Assembly: GCA_021780755.1 (NCBI GenBank)
Contig: JAJXYF010000002.1
Location: forward strand, 1 to 64,000
DNA from: Deltaproteobacteria bacterium
Lineage (GTDB): Bacteria; Desulfobacterota; Binatia; Binatales; Binataceae
Length of the DNA: 64,000 bases
Reading direction: 5' to 3'
Shown: positions 15,216 to 24,529 of the stretch, one piece after another
Layout: every line of letters starts with the position of its first letter
Numbering within the stretch: position 1 is the first letter of the stretch
The notes under the pieces: model-generated
Told to the model about the DNA's origin: nothing
Databases searched by the model: none
What the model saw: the letters and a program-made list of their open reading frames with translations, nothing else
Made by a program: the position numbers and the translations under genes

Positions 15216-17138
15216 ATGAATATGAAGGCAAAAAGCAGAGGACTAGTCAGTTCATTGCTGGGGGGGCTCGGCCTTTTGACGCTCGCGGCGGGGTTGGTAG
15301 CCGCCTCCGAAGGAAATTCCGAACGTCAGGTTGCCGTTACTCTCAATGCGGGAGAGACCTACGTAATCAAGGACCTCAGTGCGGGCGCGACGCCGGCTGT
15401 CCACGTGATGGACAATCCGAGCGCGCTCGTCGTGAACAGCGCGAAGCCCGGCGAATTGGCCTTGGTGGGCGAAGCGGCCGGAAAATGGAAGATCGACGTC
15501 GAAACGGTGGGCGGTGAGAAGGTTTCATACAAGGTACAAGTTGCCGCACCCGCCGCCGATAGCCATCCGCGCGCGGCGTCTGAGGCACGGCCCGCGACCG
15601 CGTCGAGCTCCGCAAGGGACGTCGATAAGCCGATCGTAACCGCAGCGCTGGATAGCGGCAGTGGTCCGGTCATGCCCGCGGCGTCCGCGCCGTCGGCTCC
15701 CGCGATGCCGGCGTCCGCCACGGCGCTACCGGTGGTAAGTGCGACAGCCGCGCCGAGTGCGCCGGCGGTGACCGCTCCGATGAAGCTGGCGGATGCGTCC
15801 GCCTCGGCCGCGAGGGCCTCGATGGCGGGCGCGGCCGCGCCGTCCGCGCCACCCACAACGCTCGCCGACGCATCCACGTTGCCCCCGGTCACGAGCAGCG
15901 GGCCGACAGCGGTCAGCAGCGTTCCCGAAGTTACCTCGACCGGCGACACGATGAATCACGGCACGCTGCTGCCGAGCCAAATGTCGCAGGCGCCAACGCG
16001 GTACCAGAATGACCTGCCGGCGCCGACGCCGAGCGACGCTGTTAACGGCGGTACGAATTATCTGCCCGATGACGTGGTTGAGTTGTCGGCAGGCTCGTCG
16101 TCGATTTACGATTTCCCGCGGCGCATCCGGCGGATTTCGATTGCCGATACGACGGTAGCGGACCTGCAGGTGGTAAATCCCTTCCAGATCAATCTGGTCG
16201 GCCACAAGGAAGGCTTTACGACGCTCGCCGTGTGGGACATTCATGGGCAATACCAGGAGCGGCAAATCCGGGTCGATCCGTTCGGGCGTCAGCAGGTGAT
16301 GCTCAATGTTATCGTATCGGAACTCAACCGCAGCCGGTTGGAGCAACAGGGAATTGACTGGTCGCTGCAATTCACCAACTACAACTTTTCGATCCTTGGT
16401 CTGCCGGGTGGTTTGTCGTCGGTCAATCAGGGCGTGAATCTGCCTCCGCCCGGCGGGTTAATCCCGCTACTATTGTCCACCAACGTGAACTACGCGATCG
16501 CGGCAGGTGGCCAGGGTGTAAACACGCAGTCCTTTTTTAACTTCCTCGAGCAGCATGCTCTGGCGAAAATTCTTGCGGAGCCGCATCTGTTGGCGAATTC
16601 TGGAGAAAAAGCCGAATTCCTGTCGGGTGGTGAAATTCCGATCGTGCTCGCGCAGGCGTTGAACACCTCGATCGTGTTCAAGCAGTATGGCACCTCGGTG
16701 ATCTTCGTGCCGACCGTGATTGGCCGTGACAACATCGGACTGCAGGTCAAGCCGGAAGTGTCGCAGCCCGACTTTTCCTTGGGCGTGAATCTGTTCGGAT
16801 TCACGGTGCCCGCATTCATCACCCGCCGCGCCGAAACTTATGTCAGGCTGAAGAACAACCAGACGCTGATCATCGCCGGCTTGCTGTTGCGGACCAGGAC
16901 CTCGCAAATCAACAAGACGCCGTACCTGGGCGATATTCCGTATCTCGGTTACCTCTTCAAACGGACGACCTATCAGGATCAGCAGAGCGATCTGGTAATG
17001 TCGGTAACGCCGCAGATCATATCGCCGATGCCGGTAAACGGAGAGCCCGTGCTTCCCACCGATCATCCGCAATTGACGGCGGGGGACATTCGTACGAAGC
17101 GGTTAAATGCGCCCGACGCGAGTCGGCCGCGATTTTAG
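15216..17138 (+). CDS. cpaC: Tad pilus secretin CpaC/RcpA
   Basis: A 640-residue outer-membrane secretin with a signal peptide ending near AAGLVAASEG. An N-terminal pilus-secretin domain (VTLNAGETYVIKDLSAGATP) is separated from the rest by an Ala/Pro/Ser-rich stretch of about 120 residues (roughly 115-235). A second copy of the same type of domain follows (VVELSAGSSSIYDFPRRIRR). The secretin domain ends with GGEIPIVLAQ, LKNNQTLIIAGLLLRT and TPYLGDIPYLGYLFK, all diagnostic. It forms the outer-membrane channel for Flp pili. It is longer than typical CpaC (about 450-550) because of the linker. Confidence 0.96.
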   Translation: MNMKAKSRGLVSSLLGGLGLLTLAAGLVAASEGNSERQVAVTLNAGETYVIKDLSAGATPAVHVMDNPSALVVNSAKPGELALVGEAAGKWKIDVETVGGEKVSYKVQVAAPAADSHPRAASEARPATASSSARDVDKPIVTAALDSGSGPVMPAASAPSAPAMPASATALPVVSATAAPSAPAVTAPMKLADASASAARASMAGAAAPSAPPTTLADASTLPPVTSSGPTAVSSVPEVTSTGDTMNHGTLLPSQMSQAPTRYQNDLPAPTPSDAVNGGTNYLPDDVVELSAGSSSIYDFPRRIRRISIADTTVADLQVVNPFQINLVGHKEGFTTLAVWDIHGQYQERQIRVDPFGRQQVMLNVIVSELNRSRLEQQGIDWSLQFTNYNFSILGLPGGLSSVNQGVNLPPPGGLIPLLLSTNVNYAIAAGGQGVNTQSFFNFLEQHALAKILAEPHLLANSGEKAEFLSGGEIPIVLAQALNTSIVFKQYGTSVIFVPTVIGRDNIGLQVKPEVSQPDFSLGVNLFGFTVPAFITRRAETYVRLKNNQTLIIAGLLLRTRTSQINKTPYLGDIPYLGYLFKRTTYQDQQSDLVMSVTPQIISPMPVNGEPVLPTDHPQLTAGDIRTKRLNAPDASRPRF

Positions 17139-17168
17139 GCAGGTGCTGATGGCAGCAGGAGTGACTTA

Positions 17169-18392
17169 GTGCCAGGGATAGGGACAAAGACCGAGGGCAA
17201 GCGTGGCGCGCTGCGCGTACTGCTGGTGGGCGACGCGGAAGATCGCCGTACCGAAGTAAGGGTCGCGCTTGCTGCTCTCGGTGATCCGCCGCTCGAGATT
17301 ATAGAAGTCGCGCCCGGTGGTGGCGGGTTCAACGGAGGCCCGCCGCCCGACGTTACGATGGTGCTGTTCAACGGTGGCAACGAAGAGGCCTCGCTAAATT
17401 TTTTGCAGGCGCAGGCTGAGGCCTCGCCGCGGCCGGTGCTGTTCGCCCTCGTTCACGAACGCTCGCCGGTATTGATGCGGAGAATCCTGCGCGCCGGCGC
17501 CGATGAGCTTTTGTTCCTGCCGCTCGACGAAGGTGACGCCACCCGCGCGCTGCTCAAAATCAGCGAGACGCGGCGGCGCGCGGAGCGTCAGACCGGCGGC
17601 ATAATCGTCTCGATGGTAAGCACGGTTGGCGGTGTCGGGGTCACCAGCCTGGCCGGAAATCTCGCGCTCGCGCTGCGCTACACGCTGAACAAGCGGGTGG
17701 CGGTGGTTGATCTCGATCTGCAGACCGGCGGCATGGCGGTGTTTCTCAACCTCGAGCCCGAGCGCACAATCATGCAGTTGTGCGAGGGCGATCGGCGGCT
17801 CGACTCGATTCAGCTCGAATCGGCGCTCACCAAACATCCATCGGGCATTTACCTGCTGGCGGCGCCCAAGCGAATCGAGGACAGCGAACTGGTCTCCGAC
17901 AAGACGATTGGCGCGGTGCTCGAGCTGATGCGCCAGTTGTTCGATTTCGTGGTGGTGGACTGCGGCGGATATATCGACGAAAACGCGGTGGCGGCGTGGG
18001 AGCGTTCAGACCATCTGTTTTACATGCTCGATCAATCGATCGCGGCGGCGCGCTGCGCGTGGCGCTTCGTCGATCTCTTCGGCCGGTTGGGGCTCTCGGG
18101 CGTGGAGCCTAATTTCATGCTGAGCAAGTTCGTGCCGCATCATCCGATTACCGAAGAGCAGATTACTCACACGCTGGGACGTCCAATTTACGCGAAGATT
18201 CCACGCGATGAGAAAGTGCTCGAGCGGATGCAATTGCGGGCACAGGATTTATGGCAAGTGGGTGCGGGTTCTCCGCTGACCCGGGCGGTGGAAGAGTTGG
18301 CGCGGCGGTTGGCGAGCGGCGGCGAGGTGGTGGCGGAGCAAAGCGGTGGTCTGGTTTCACGGCTCCTATCTGCTCTGGGCGGACGCGCCTAA
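17169..18392 (+). CDS. cpaE: CpaE/TadZ-type pilus localisation protein with an altered P-loop
   Basis: A 407-residue protein with a receiver-like N-terminal domain (about 15-135) and a MinD/ParA-like domain. The expected deviant Walker A (KGGxGKT) reads VGGVGVTS at 153-160, so both lysines are Val. The Walker B-like VVVDCGGYIDE and the VDLDLQTGG segment are kept. TadZ proteins are known to carry atypical Walker A motifs and to place the pilus machine at one site of the cell; loss of both lysines argues against normal ATP hydrolysis. The start is GTG at 17169, preceded by CAGGAG. It lies between cpaC and cpaF as in classical tad loci. Confidence 0.92.
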   Translation: MPGIGTKTEGKRGALRVLLVGDAEDRRTEVRVALAALGDPPLEIIEVAPGGGGFNGGPPPDVTMVLFNGGNEEASLNFLQAQAEASPRPVLFALVHERSPVLMRRILRAGADELLFLPLDEGDATRALLKISETRRRAERQTGGIIVSMVSTVGGVGVTSLAGNLALALRYTLNKRVAVVDLDLQTGGMAVFLNLEPERTIMQLCEGDRRLDSIQLESALTKHPSGIYLLAAPKRIEDSELVSDKTIGAVLELMRQLFDFVVVDCGGYIDENAVAAWERSDHLFYMLDQSIAAARCAWRFVDLFGRLGLSGVEPNFMLSKFVPHHPITEEQITHTLGRPIYAKIPRDEKVLERMQLRAQDLWQVGAGSPLTRAVEELARRLASGGEVVAEQSGGLVSRLLSALGGRA

Positions 18393-18406
18393 AGGATTAA
18401 TCGATT

Positions 18407-19777
18407 ATGAAACTGGTCGAACGGATCTCTTCCCAAACCGCTGCGCAAAGCGCGCAAACGCCGGCCCGCACTTCACTGATGAACGGCGGTCCGCGCCGCC
18501 AGCGCGATACTATGGCCGACGGCTTTCAACAGCTCAAGCTCGCGGTGCACAATCGGCTGTTCGAAACCCTCGACGTTTCGCGTCTGGAAAGCCTCGAGCA
18601 GAACATGGCCTCGACCAAGGTGACCCAGGCGATCACCGAGATTTTGAATGAGGAAGGGCGCCTCCTGACCGATACCGATCGCGCGCGTCTGGTTGAGGAG
18701 ATCAAGAACGAGCTGCTCGGACTGGGGCCGTTGGAGCCGTTGCTGTGGGACGACGACGTGAGCGACATCCTGGTCAACGGGCCGAACCAGGTTTACGTCG
18801 AACGGCAGGGCAAATTGTATCTGACCGACGTCCGTTTCAACGACGACCAGCATCTGATGCTGATCATCGACCGCATCGTTTCGCAGGTCGGACGGCGAGT
18901 TGACGAAGCGTCGCCGATGGTCGATGCGCGCCTGGCCGACGGTTCGCGTATCAACGCGATCATCCCGCCGCTCGCGCTCGACGGTCCGTCGCTCTCAATC
19001 CGGCGATTCGGCAAGAAGCGCTACACGGTTGACGATTTGATCGAGAAAGAGACGGTCACGCCGGACATGGTTGAGTTCATGCAGGCGATCGTCAAGGCGC
19101 GGCTCAACGTGCTGGTCTGCGGCGGTACCGGCTCGGGCAAGACGACCATGCTGAACTGCATGTCATCGTTCATCCCGTCGGACGAGCGGATCGTGACCAT
19201 CGAGGACTCGGCCGAGCTGTTGCTTCAGCAGCCGCACGTCGTGCGCCTGGAGACCCGGCCGCCCAATGTCGAGGGTAAGGGCGAAGTGACTCAGCGTGAG
19301 CTGGTCAAGAACTGTCTCCGTATGCGCCCCGACCGCATCATCGTCGGCGAGGTCCGCGGTGGCGAGGTCTTCGACATGCTCCAGGCGATGTCCACCGGTC
19401 ACGACGGCTCGATCGCGACCGTCCACGCGAATACGCCGCGCGATGCGATCCAGCGCCTCGAGATGATGATGCTCCTTTCGGGGGCGTCGATACCGCAGCG
19501 CGCGATGCGCCAGCAGATCGCCTCGGCGCTCAACATGGTTGTCCACGTCAGCCGCCTCGCCGACGGCTCGCGCAAAATGATGAGAATCTCCGAGATCACC
19601 GGCATGGAAGGCGACATGGTCATGATGCAGGACCTGTTCGAGTTCAAGCGCACCGGTATCGGCCAGGGCGGTAAGGTGCTGGGCCAGTTCCGCTTCACCG
19701 GAATCCGTTCGATGTACACCGATCGGGTCGCGGCCGCGGGCTTTCGCCTCGATGTCCAGCCCGGTCAAACGAGGTGA
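18407..19777 (+). CDS. cpaF: Tad pilus assembly ATPase CpaF/TadA
   Basis: A 456-residue type II/IV secretion ATPase that powers pilus assembly at the inner membrane. The Walker A is [15 protein letters not shown], the Asp-box/Walker B region is [16 protein letters not shown], and a His-box sits in [36 protein letters not shown] is the typical CpaF N-terminal block. The first 50 residues are poorly conserved. It starts 14 bp after cpaE and 9 bp before tadB, so it is in the same transcript. The codon runs are strongly GC-biased, as in its neighbours. Confidence 0.97.
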   Translation: MKLVERISSQTAAQSAQTPARTSLMNGGPRRQRDTMADGFQQLKLAVHNRLFETLDVSRLESLEQNMASTKVTQAITEILNEEGRLLTDTDRARLVEEIKNELLGLGPLEPLLWDDDVSDILVNGPNQVYVERQGKLYLTDVRFNDDQHLMLIIDRIVSQVGRRVDEASPMVDARLADGSRINAIIPPLALDGPSLSIRRFGKKRYTVDDLIEKETVTPDMVEFMQAIVKARLNVLVCGGTGSGKTTMLNCMSSFIPSDERIVTIEDSAELLLQQPHVVRLETRPPNVEGKGEVTQRELVKNCLRMRPDRIIVGEVRGGEVFDMLQAMSTGHDGSIATVHANTPRDAIQRLEMMMLLSGASIPQRAMRQQIASALNMVVHVSRLADGSRKMMRISEITGMEGDMVMMQDLFEFKRTGIGQGGKVLGQFRFTGIRSMYTDRVAAAGFRLDVQPGQTR

Positions 19778-19786
19778 GGTGAGGTC

Positions 19787-20737
19787 ATGGATTTTTTCTT
19801 CGCAACCGGCGTGTTTGCCCTGGTCTTTATCGGCGCACTCGTCGTAATGACCGCGCGGGGCGGCGAGTCGGATCAGAAACAAAACCTGATTCGGCGAATG
19901 GCGCGGCCCGACGAGGAAGTTGACGTTGACATCACGCGCAAGACCCGCGTGCGCGAATCGGGTCAGCTCCTGGCGATTCTCTGGAAGCTGAACCTGCTGC
20001 GCAAACTCGAAGAGAACATGTGGCAGGCCGGCATCTACATGCGGGTCTCCGAGATGATGCTGATCATCGTGCTGATGTTCTTCGCGGGCCTGTTCCTGGG
20101 TCAGGCGGTGTGGCACGACCTGATCTTCGCGGCGGCTTGCGGCGTGGCGTTTGGTCTGATGCCGGTAATGTATATTCGATTCCGCCGTCTGCGCCGCATG
20201 AAGGCGTTTATCCAGCAGCTTCCGTTTGCGCTGGACCTGATGAAGTCGTCGCTCGAAGCCGGACATTCGCTGAACCGCGGATTGCAGGTCGTCGTGCAGG
20301 AGTTTGGCGATCCGCTGGGCAGCGAGTTTCGCACCGTGCTGGAGCAGACCCGCATCGGTCTGCCGCTGCCGCGAGCGCTCGAGGACATGCTTAAGCGCGT
20401 GCCCGAGGACGACCTGCGCTTGCTGGTCGTGGCGGTGAAGGTTCAGACCGACGTCGGTTCGAGCCTTGCGGGAATCGTCGGCCGGCTGGCCGAAATCGTG
20501 CGCACCCGGCAGCGTCTGCGCTTGCAGATCAAGGCCCTCACCGCACAATCACGGATGGGCGGGATGATCGTCGGCTCGTTGCCGATCGTCGTGCTGGGCG
20601 CCTTCAGCCTCGTTCAACCCGGCTATGCGGCGGTGCTGTTCCACGATCCGACGGGTCTGAAGATACTGAAAACGGCGATTGTGCTCGACGCGCTCGCGTT
20701 CATCACGATTCGCCGCTTGTTGAAGCTCAAATACTAG
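19787..20737 (+). CDS. tadB: Tad inner-membrane platform protein TadB
   Basis: A 316-residue GspF-type membrane protein. It has an N-terminal membrane helix, two central helices (about 85-130), a cytoplasmic four-helix domain (FALDLMKSSLEAGHSLNRGL) and C-terminal helices. With TadC it forms the inner-membrane platform acted on by CpaF. TTDVGSSLAG-type sequence (QTDVGSSLAGIVGRLAEIVR) is the usual TadB signature. An in-frame AGGTGAGGTC precedes the ATG, 9 bp after cpaF. Confidence 0.95.
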   Translation: MDFFFATGVFALVFIGALVVMTARGGESDQKQNLIRRMARPDEEVDVDITRKTRVRESGQLLAILWKLNLLRKLEENMWQAGIYMRVSEMMLIIVLMFFAGLFLGQAVWHDLIFAAACGVAFGLMPVMYIRFRRLRRMKAFIQQLPFALDLMKSSLEAGHSLNRGLQVVVQEFGDPLGSEFRTVLEQTRIGLPLPRALEDMLKRVPEDDLRLLVVAVKVQTDVGSSLAGIVGRLAEIVRTRQRLRLQIKALTAQSRMGGMIVGSLPIVVLGAFSLVQPGYAAVLFHDPTGLKILKTAIVLDALAFITIRRLLKLKY

Positions 20738-20759
20738 CGGTCACACGGGAGCTATCGCG

Positions 20760-21698
20760 ATGTCATCGTCCCTATTTATCAGTCTCTGTGTGTTCAGCCT
20801 GCTCGGTGCCGGCGGAATCGCGATTTACGTGGCGCTCTACGGCAGCCATCGCGTGCTCGAGGAACGATTCGCCGATCTGGCGATCAAGATTCGCGCTTCG
20901 CAGGGGGTGTTTGACGACGACCAACCGCATGACGACAGTCTCGGGCGCCTGCTCTTCAAGTGGGCGTCGGCGCGGGTTCCGGCGCCGAATCTCGAAACGC
21001 CGTCGGGCGAAAAACTCGCCGAGACCCTTCAGCAGGCAGGGTTCATGGGCAGCGGTTCCGCTCATGCTTTCCAGGTCTTTCGGGTCTTGACGGCCGTCGC
21101 CCTTGGCATCGCGATGGCGGCGTTTGCGATACTGACCGGAAAGCCGATGGGAATGATTATCCTGATGGCCATGATCGGAGTGCTGTTTGGCGCGATGATC
21201 CCGACCTACTACGTCAAACGACGCGCGCGCATGAGGCAGACCGAGATTGCGAGCCAGTTGTCGGACGTACTGGACCTGCTGGTGGTCTGCGTTGAGGCCG
21301 GCCTGGGATTGTTCGAGGCAATCAAAATCGTCGGCGGCGAGAGCCTCCGTCAAGGGCAGGAGATCGGGCGTGAGCTGAGCCTGGTGTCTTCCGAGATATC
21401 GGCGGGCTCCTCGCTCGGACAGGCTCTGCGCAATCTGGCCGAGCGCACGGCGGTCGAGGACATTAAGCCACTGGCAGCAACCCTGATTCAGAGCGAACAG
21501 CTCGGTGCGCAGGTCGCGCCGGCGTTGCATGCGAGTTCTGACGCACTGCGGGTCCGTCGCCGTTTGCGCGCGGAAGAAGCGGCGCAAAAGACCACCATCA
21601 AGATCCTTTTCCCGCTCGTGTTATTCGTACTGCCCGCGATGTTGGCGGTAATCGTCGGCCCGGCGGTGATTCAGATCATTCACACCATCGGTCGCTGA
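20760..21698 (+). CDS. tadC: Tad inner-membrane platform protein TadC
   Basis: A 312-residue GspF-type protein, paralogous to TadB. VLDLLVVCVEAGLGLFEAIK and LAATLIQSEQLGAQVAPALH are the conserved cytoplasmic blocks, and KTTIKILFPLVLFVLPAML begins the last membrane hairpin. It partners TadB and CpaF in extruding Flp pilin. GGGAGC precedes the ATG. It is the last gene of the pilus transcript; an intrinsic terminator follows 31 bp after the stop. Confidence 0.95.
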   Translation: MSSSLFISLCVFSLLGAGGIAIYVALYGSHRVLEERFADLAIKIRASQGVFDDDQPHDDSLGRLLFKWASARVPAPNLETPSGEKLAETLQQAGFMGSGSAHAFQVFRVLTAVALGIAMAAFAILTGKPMGMIILMAMIGVLFGAMIPTYYVKRRARMRQTEIASQLSDVLDLLVVCVEAGLGLFEAIKIVGGESLRQGQEIGRELSLVSSEISAGSSLGQALRNLAERTAVEDIKPLAATLIQSEQLGAQVAPALHASSDALRVRRRLRAEEAAQKTTIKILFPLVLFVLPAMLAVIVGPAVIQIIHTIGR

Positions 21699-21729
21699 TA
21701 GCGGAACTCGCCATTCACAATTGTTAACG

Positions 21730-21765
21730 GCGGCGCGCACCGAAAGGTCGCGCCGCTTTTCTTTT
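21730..21765 (+). terminator. Intrinsic terminator of the tad operon
   Basis: An 8-bp GCGGCGCG/CGCGCCGC stem, continued after a one-base bulge by ACC/GGT with a GAAA tetraloop, is followed by TTTTCTTTT. This ends the pilus transcript before the convergent regulator gene. Confidence 0.85.
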
Positions 21766-21914
21766 GGGACAACCGGCCGATCGATGAGTAAGCACTCTCT
21801 CGGTGTGTATCAGGCCGGCCTTCGAGGATGCGAGTAGCACGAACGCGAGCCGCATGCGTGCCGCGGATTCACGCGTCCACAACTCGGCGCGAAATGTGAT
21901 CCGTCGGGCGCGGG

Positions 21915-23321
21915 CTACTGCAGATTGAGCCGCTTCATCAGCCGATAGAGCGTCGTGCGATCGACGCCAAGCAACGTCGCCGCCTCCGCGCGATTGCCTT
22001 TGGCCGCCGCGAGTGCGGCCTTGATCTTCACGATGGCTGCCCGATCGAGGCATTCCTGCAGCGTCTCGCTCGACTTGGGGGTCTCCGGCTCAAGCAGGTC
22101 CGCCAGGTTGTCGGAGGCCTCGGCCGGCTCCGTAATCGAGGTCTCGAGCGCAAACGCATCGGGCGTGAGCACTTCAGCCCCGCTCATCACGACGGCGCGC
22201 TCGATCACGTTTTCGAGTTCGCGCACGTTGCCGTGCCACGGATAGGCGAGAAGCACGCGCTCGGCGTCGGATGAGAGGCGCAACGGCCGGCCTGCTTCCG
22301 CCGAATAAAAAGCGAGGAAATGGTTTGCCAGCGGCAGTATGTCCTGCGGCCGATCGCGCAGCGGCGGGATGCGCACCGGGATGACGTTGAGGCGAAAGTA
22401 AAGGTCTCCACGAAAACGTCCGCTCGCGATTTCGGTGCGCAGTATGCGGTTGGTCGCCGCGACGATCCGCACGTCAACCTTGCGCGGCTTGCTCGCACCG
22501 ACTCGCAACACTTCGCCGTCTTCGAGCACACGCAGCAGCTTGGCCTGGAAGTCGGGGCCGGCCTCGGCGATTTCGTCGAGGAACAAGGTACCGCCCGAGG
22601 CCCGCTCGAAACATCCAGCGCGGGCCGCGATCGCGCCAGTGAAAGATCCTTTTTCGTGGCCGAACAGTTCGCTCTCAACTACGCCGTCGGCAAACGCCTT
22701 GCAGTTGACCGCGACGAACGGGCCCTCCGCGCGGTTGCTCCAGTAGTGCAGCATGCGCGCGATGAGTTCCTTGCCGGTGCCGCTTTCACCCTCGATCAAT
22801 GCGGTGGAGCGGGCGGGCGCGACCCGTCGAATCATCGCGACGAGTTGTTTGCTCTGCGGGCTTTCGGCAACGAAGCCGGCGGCCGAACTGACCACGTCCA
22901 GGCGCTCGCGCAGCTCCCGATTCTCGCGCTTCAGACAGCCCATCTCGAGCGCGCGTTCCACGATCGCGGCGAGCGCCTCGTCGTCGAACGGCTTGGTGAC
23001 GTAGTCGAAGGCCCCCTGGCGCATCGCGTAAACTACCGAGTGCACGCTGGGGTCAGCCGCGAGCATCACGACCGGGACGTCGGGCCGCCGCGCATGCATC
23101 CGGCGCAGCAGGTCCATGCTGTCAACGCCGGGCATCTGCATCGAGCAGACCACCACATCGGCGCCGCCGGTTTCGACGGTGGCGAGGGCGGTGTTGCCGT
23201 TGGAGCAACCTTCAGTATCGAAGCCGGCTTTTCTGAGGGCATTGATGGTCAGTTGAGCAATCGTTCCCTCATCCACCACCAGCACCCGCGCTTTTACAGT
23301 ATCCACAGGGTCTGCCATCAT
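21915..23321 (-). CDS. NtrC-family sigma-54 activator with a degenerate receiver domain
   Basis: A 468-residue protein with three domains. The receiver (about 10-128) reads VVVCSMQMPG where the phosphoacceptor Asp is expected: Ser60 replaces it. The conserved Thr/Ser is Ala (VVMLAADPS), while the Lys (VTKPFD) remains. The AAA+ domain (about 150-385) has Walker A GESGTGKELIA and the sigma-54 loop GSFTGA, an accepted variant of GAFTGA. The C-terminus is a Fis-type HTH (NRAEAATLLGVDRTTLYRL). It should therefore open sigma-54 promoters, but not by the usual phosphorelay. It is convergent with tadC and no histidine kinase is nearby. The start is the ATG pair at 23318-23321. Confidence 0.93.
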   Translation of the reverse strand: MMADPVDTVKARVLVVDEGTIAQLTINALRKAGFDTEGCSNGNTALATVETGGADVVVCSMQMPGVDSMDLLRRMHARRPDVPVVMLAADPSVHSVVYAMRQGAFDYVTKPFDDEALAAIVERALEMGCLKRENRELRERLDVVSSAAGFVAESPQSKQLVAMIRRVAPARSTALIEGESGTGKELIARMLHYWSNRAEGPFVAVNCKAFADGVVESELFGHEKGSFTGAIAARAGCFERASGGTLFLDEIAEAGPDFQAKLLRVLEDGEVLRVGASKPRKVDVRIVAATNRILRTEIASGRFRGDLYFRLNVIPVRIPPLRDRPQDILPLANHFLAFYSAEAGRPLRLSSDAERVLLAYPWHGNVRELENVIERAVVMSGAEVLTPDAFALETSITEPAEASDNLADLLEPETPKSSETLQECLDRAAIVKIKAALAAAKGNRAEAATLLGVDRTTLYRLMKRLNLQ

Positions 23322-23957
23322 CCGCTGACTCAAAGACGCGCGATTACTTGCGCGTACTGTTGCATAACTGCGCAGCGGTGTCCACATATCAACAGACCTC
23401 TTCGGAGCTATGCTCAGTTACGCACAGCCTCGCAAATTCCAGTGTCGTAGCCTTGCAACGGCGACAGGCGTGCGCATATCGCTGTAAACTCCGCGCGGCG
23501 CAGCCTTTTCCATGCATCGATTCGTCCGTGTGTATGCCCCTGATGCAATTGTGCACGCCACGTCACTGTCGCGATAGCGTCTCACGGATGCGCCGGCTAT
23601 TCCTGTCGCGAAAGATCTTTCGCCAGATGCGTGCCAAAGGCGCGACACCGTGGATCAGATCAGAGTCGCGATACGGCCAAGACCAGCGAAGCCAAATTCG
23701 GACCATTATCGAACCCCACGAGGCGGCGTGCGCAAAGCAGTCGAGTGTGACGGGCAACGGGTGCGTTCGACGCAGCGGGCGGGCTTGCGTGCGCGATCGC
23801 AACGCGAAGCTGCATCGCGCGCTGCGATAACGCAGCGCGCGGATTTGCCGCTTCGGCGCGTGGCTCAAATTCGCGCGGCATTTGCGTGGCGTTGCGCTGA
23901 TGCGCGCGCAGGCGGCATAGTCGCGGTCGCGCAACGTTTGGAGGGCGATGAAGGAGT
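23322..23957. other. Intergenic region with hairpins
   Basis: 636 bp between the regulator start and tRNA-Asn, both on the minus strand. It holds the regulator's promoter, not identified. A perfect 11-bp hairpin with loop ATAA (23816-23826/23831-23841) lies about 117 bases downstream of tRNA-Asn and may end that transcript. Short frames here show no domain and look like GC-rich noise. Confidence 0.5.
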
Positions 23958-24033
23958 TGGCTCCCCGGGCCGGATTCGAACCAGCGACCCGACGGTTAAC
24001 AGCCGTCTGCTCTACCGACTGAGCTACCGGGGA
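23958..24033 (-). tRNA. tRNA-Asn (GTT)
   Basis: Minus-strand cloverleaf: acceptor TCCCCGG/CCGGGGA, D-arm AGCTCAGTCGGTAGAGC, anticodon stem GACGG/CCGTC around CTGTTAA (anticodon GTT), T-loop GGTTCGAATCC and encoded CCA. Confidence 0.96.
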
Positions 24034-24108
24034 GCGCGTGCGAAGTAACCTGAACCCCTATTTGGTATTCGCCTTGGCCTCAGGAATCAAGAACGTCGAG
24101 CGCGTGAG

Positions 24109-24396
24109 CTAGCGATTTGAACGAGCGCCGGCCTCACCCGGCCCGCCCCCATCGCTATTACCCGCGATGTCGCCCATCATCCGCATCCCGTAACGGATGA
24201 GCGCGGTGAGTTGCTCGATACGATCGAGAAGTTCGTTTTGCGCGGCGGCCGGCGCTTCGCACAAGTTGGTGGCGGCGACCGTCAGATTCTCGCGCATGAT
24301 CGCGATCGCGCGTTCGAGGCTTTGCTCTTCGCGATTGCGATGCGCGGCGCGACGGCGCGCCGCCTGGAATTCCCAAAGCTGGATTATCTCGGCCAT
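24109..24396 (-). CDS. Small helical hypothetical protein
   Basis: A 95-residue protein beginning MAEIIQLWEFQAARRRAAHR. It is predicted to be helical in the middle (ERAIAIMRENLTVAATNLCE, ELLDRIEQLTALIRYGMRMM), with a Gly-rich tail. No domain is recognised. The long helix with spaced Leu/Ile could be a coiled coil. The ATG at 24396 was preferred over a 179-residue frame whose N-terminal part is Arg/Ser/Pro-rich and resembles antisense noise. It may be co-transcribed with the TrmJ-like gene 133 bp upstream. Confidence 0.5.
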   Translation of the reverse strand: MAEIIQLWEFQAARRRAAHRNREEQSLERAIAIMRENLTVAATNLCEAPAAAQNELLDRIEQLTALIRYGMRMMGDIAGNSDGGGPGEAGARSNR

Positions 24397-24529
24397 CGGT
24401 CTCTCGTCGAACTCTTTCCAAGCCCTCGTGGCGGCCGTGCGCGATGATCGGAACCGCACTCTATTATCGCCTTTGCCGATGGCGGCGGAAAGCGTCCACG
24501 CGAAAAGCCTGGGGAGCGGACCGCGCGGG

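Noticed and set aside
19163..20548. 461-codon minus-strand open frame
   Set aside because: Antisense to cpaF and tadB; no domain pattern, rich in His, Gln and Arg.
23358..23375. Possible third activator site TGTTGC-ATAACT-GCGCAG before the regulator gene
   Set aside because: Only the left arm matches the motif; the right arm is GCGCAG, so autoregulation cannot be claimed.
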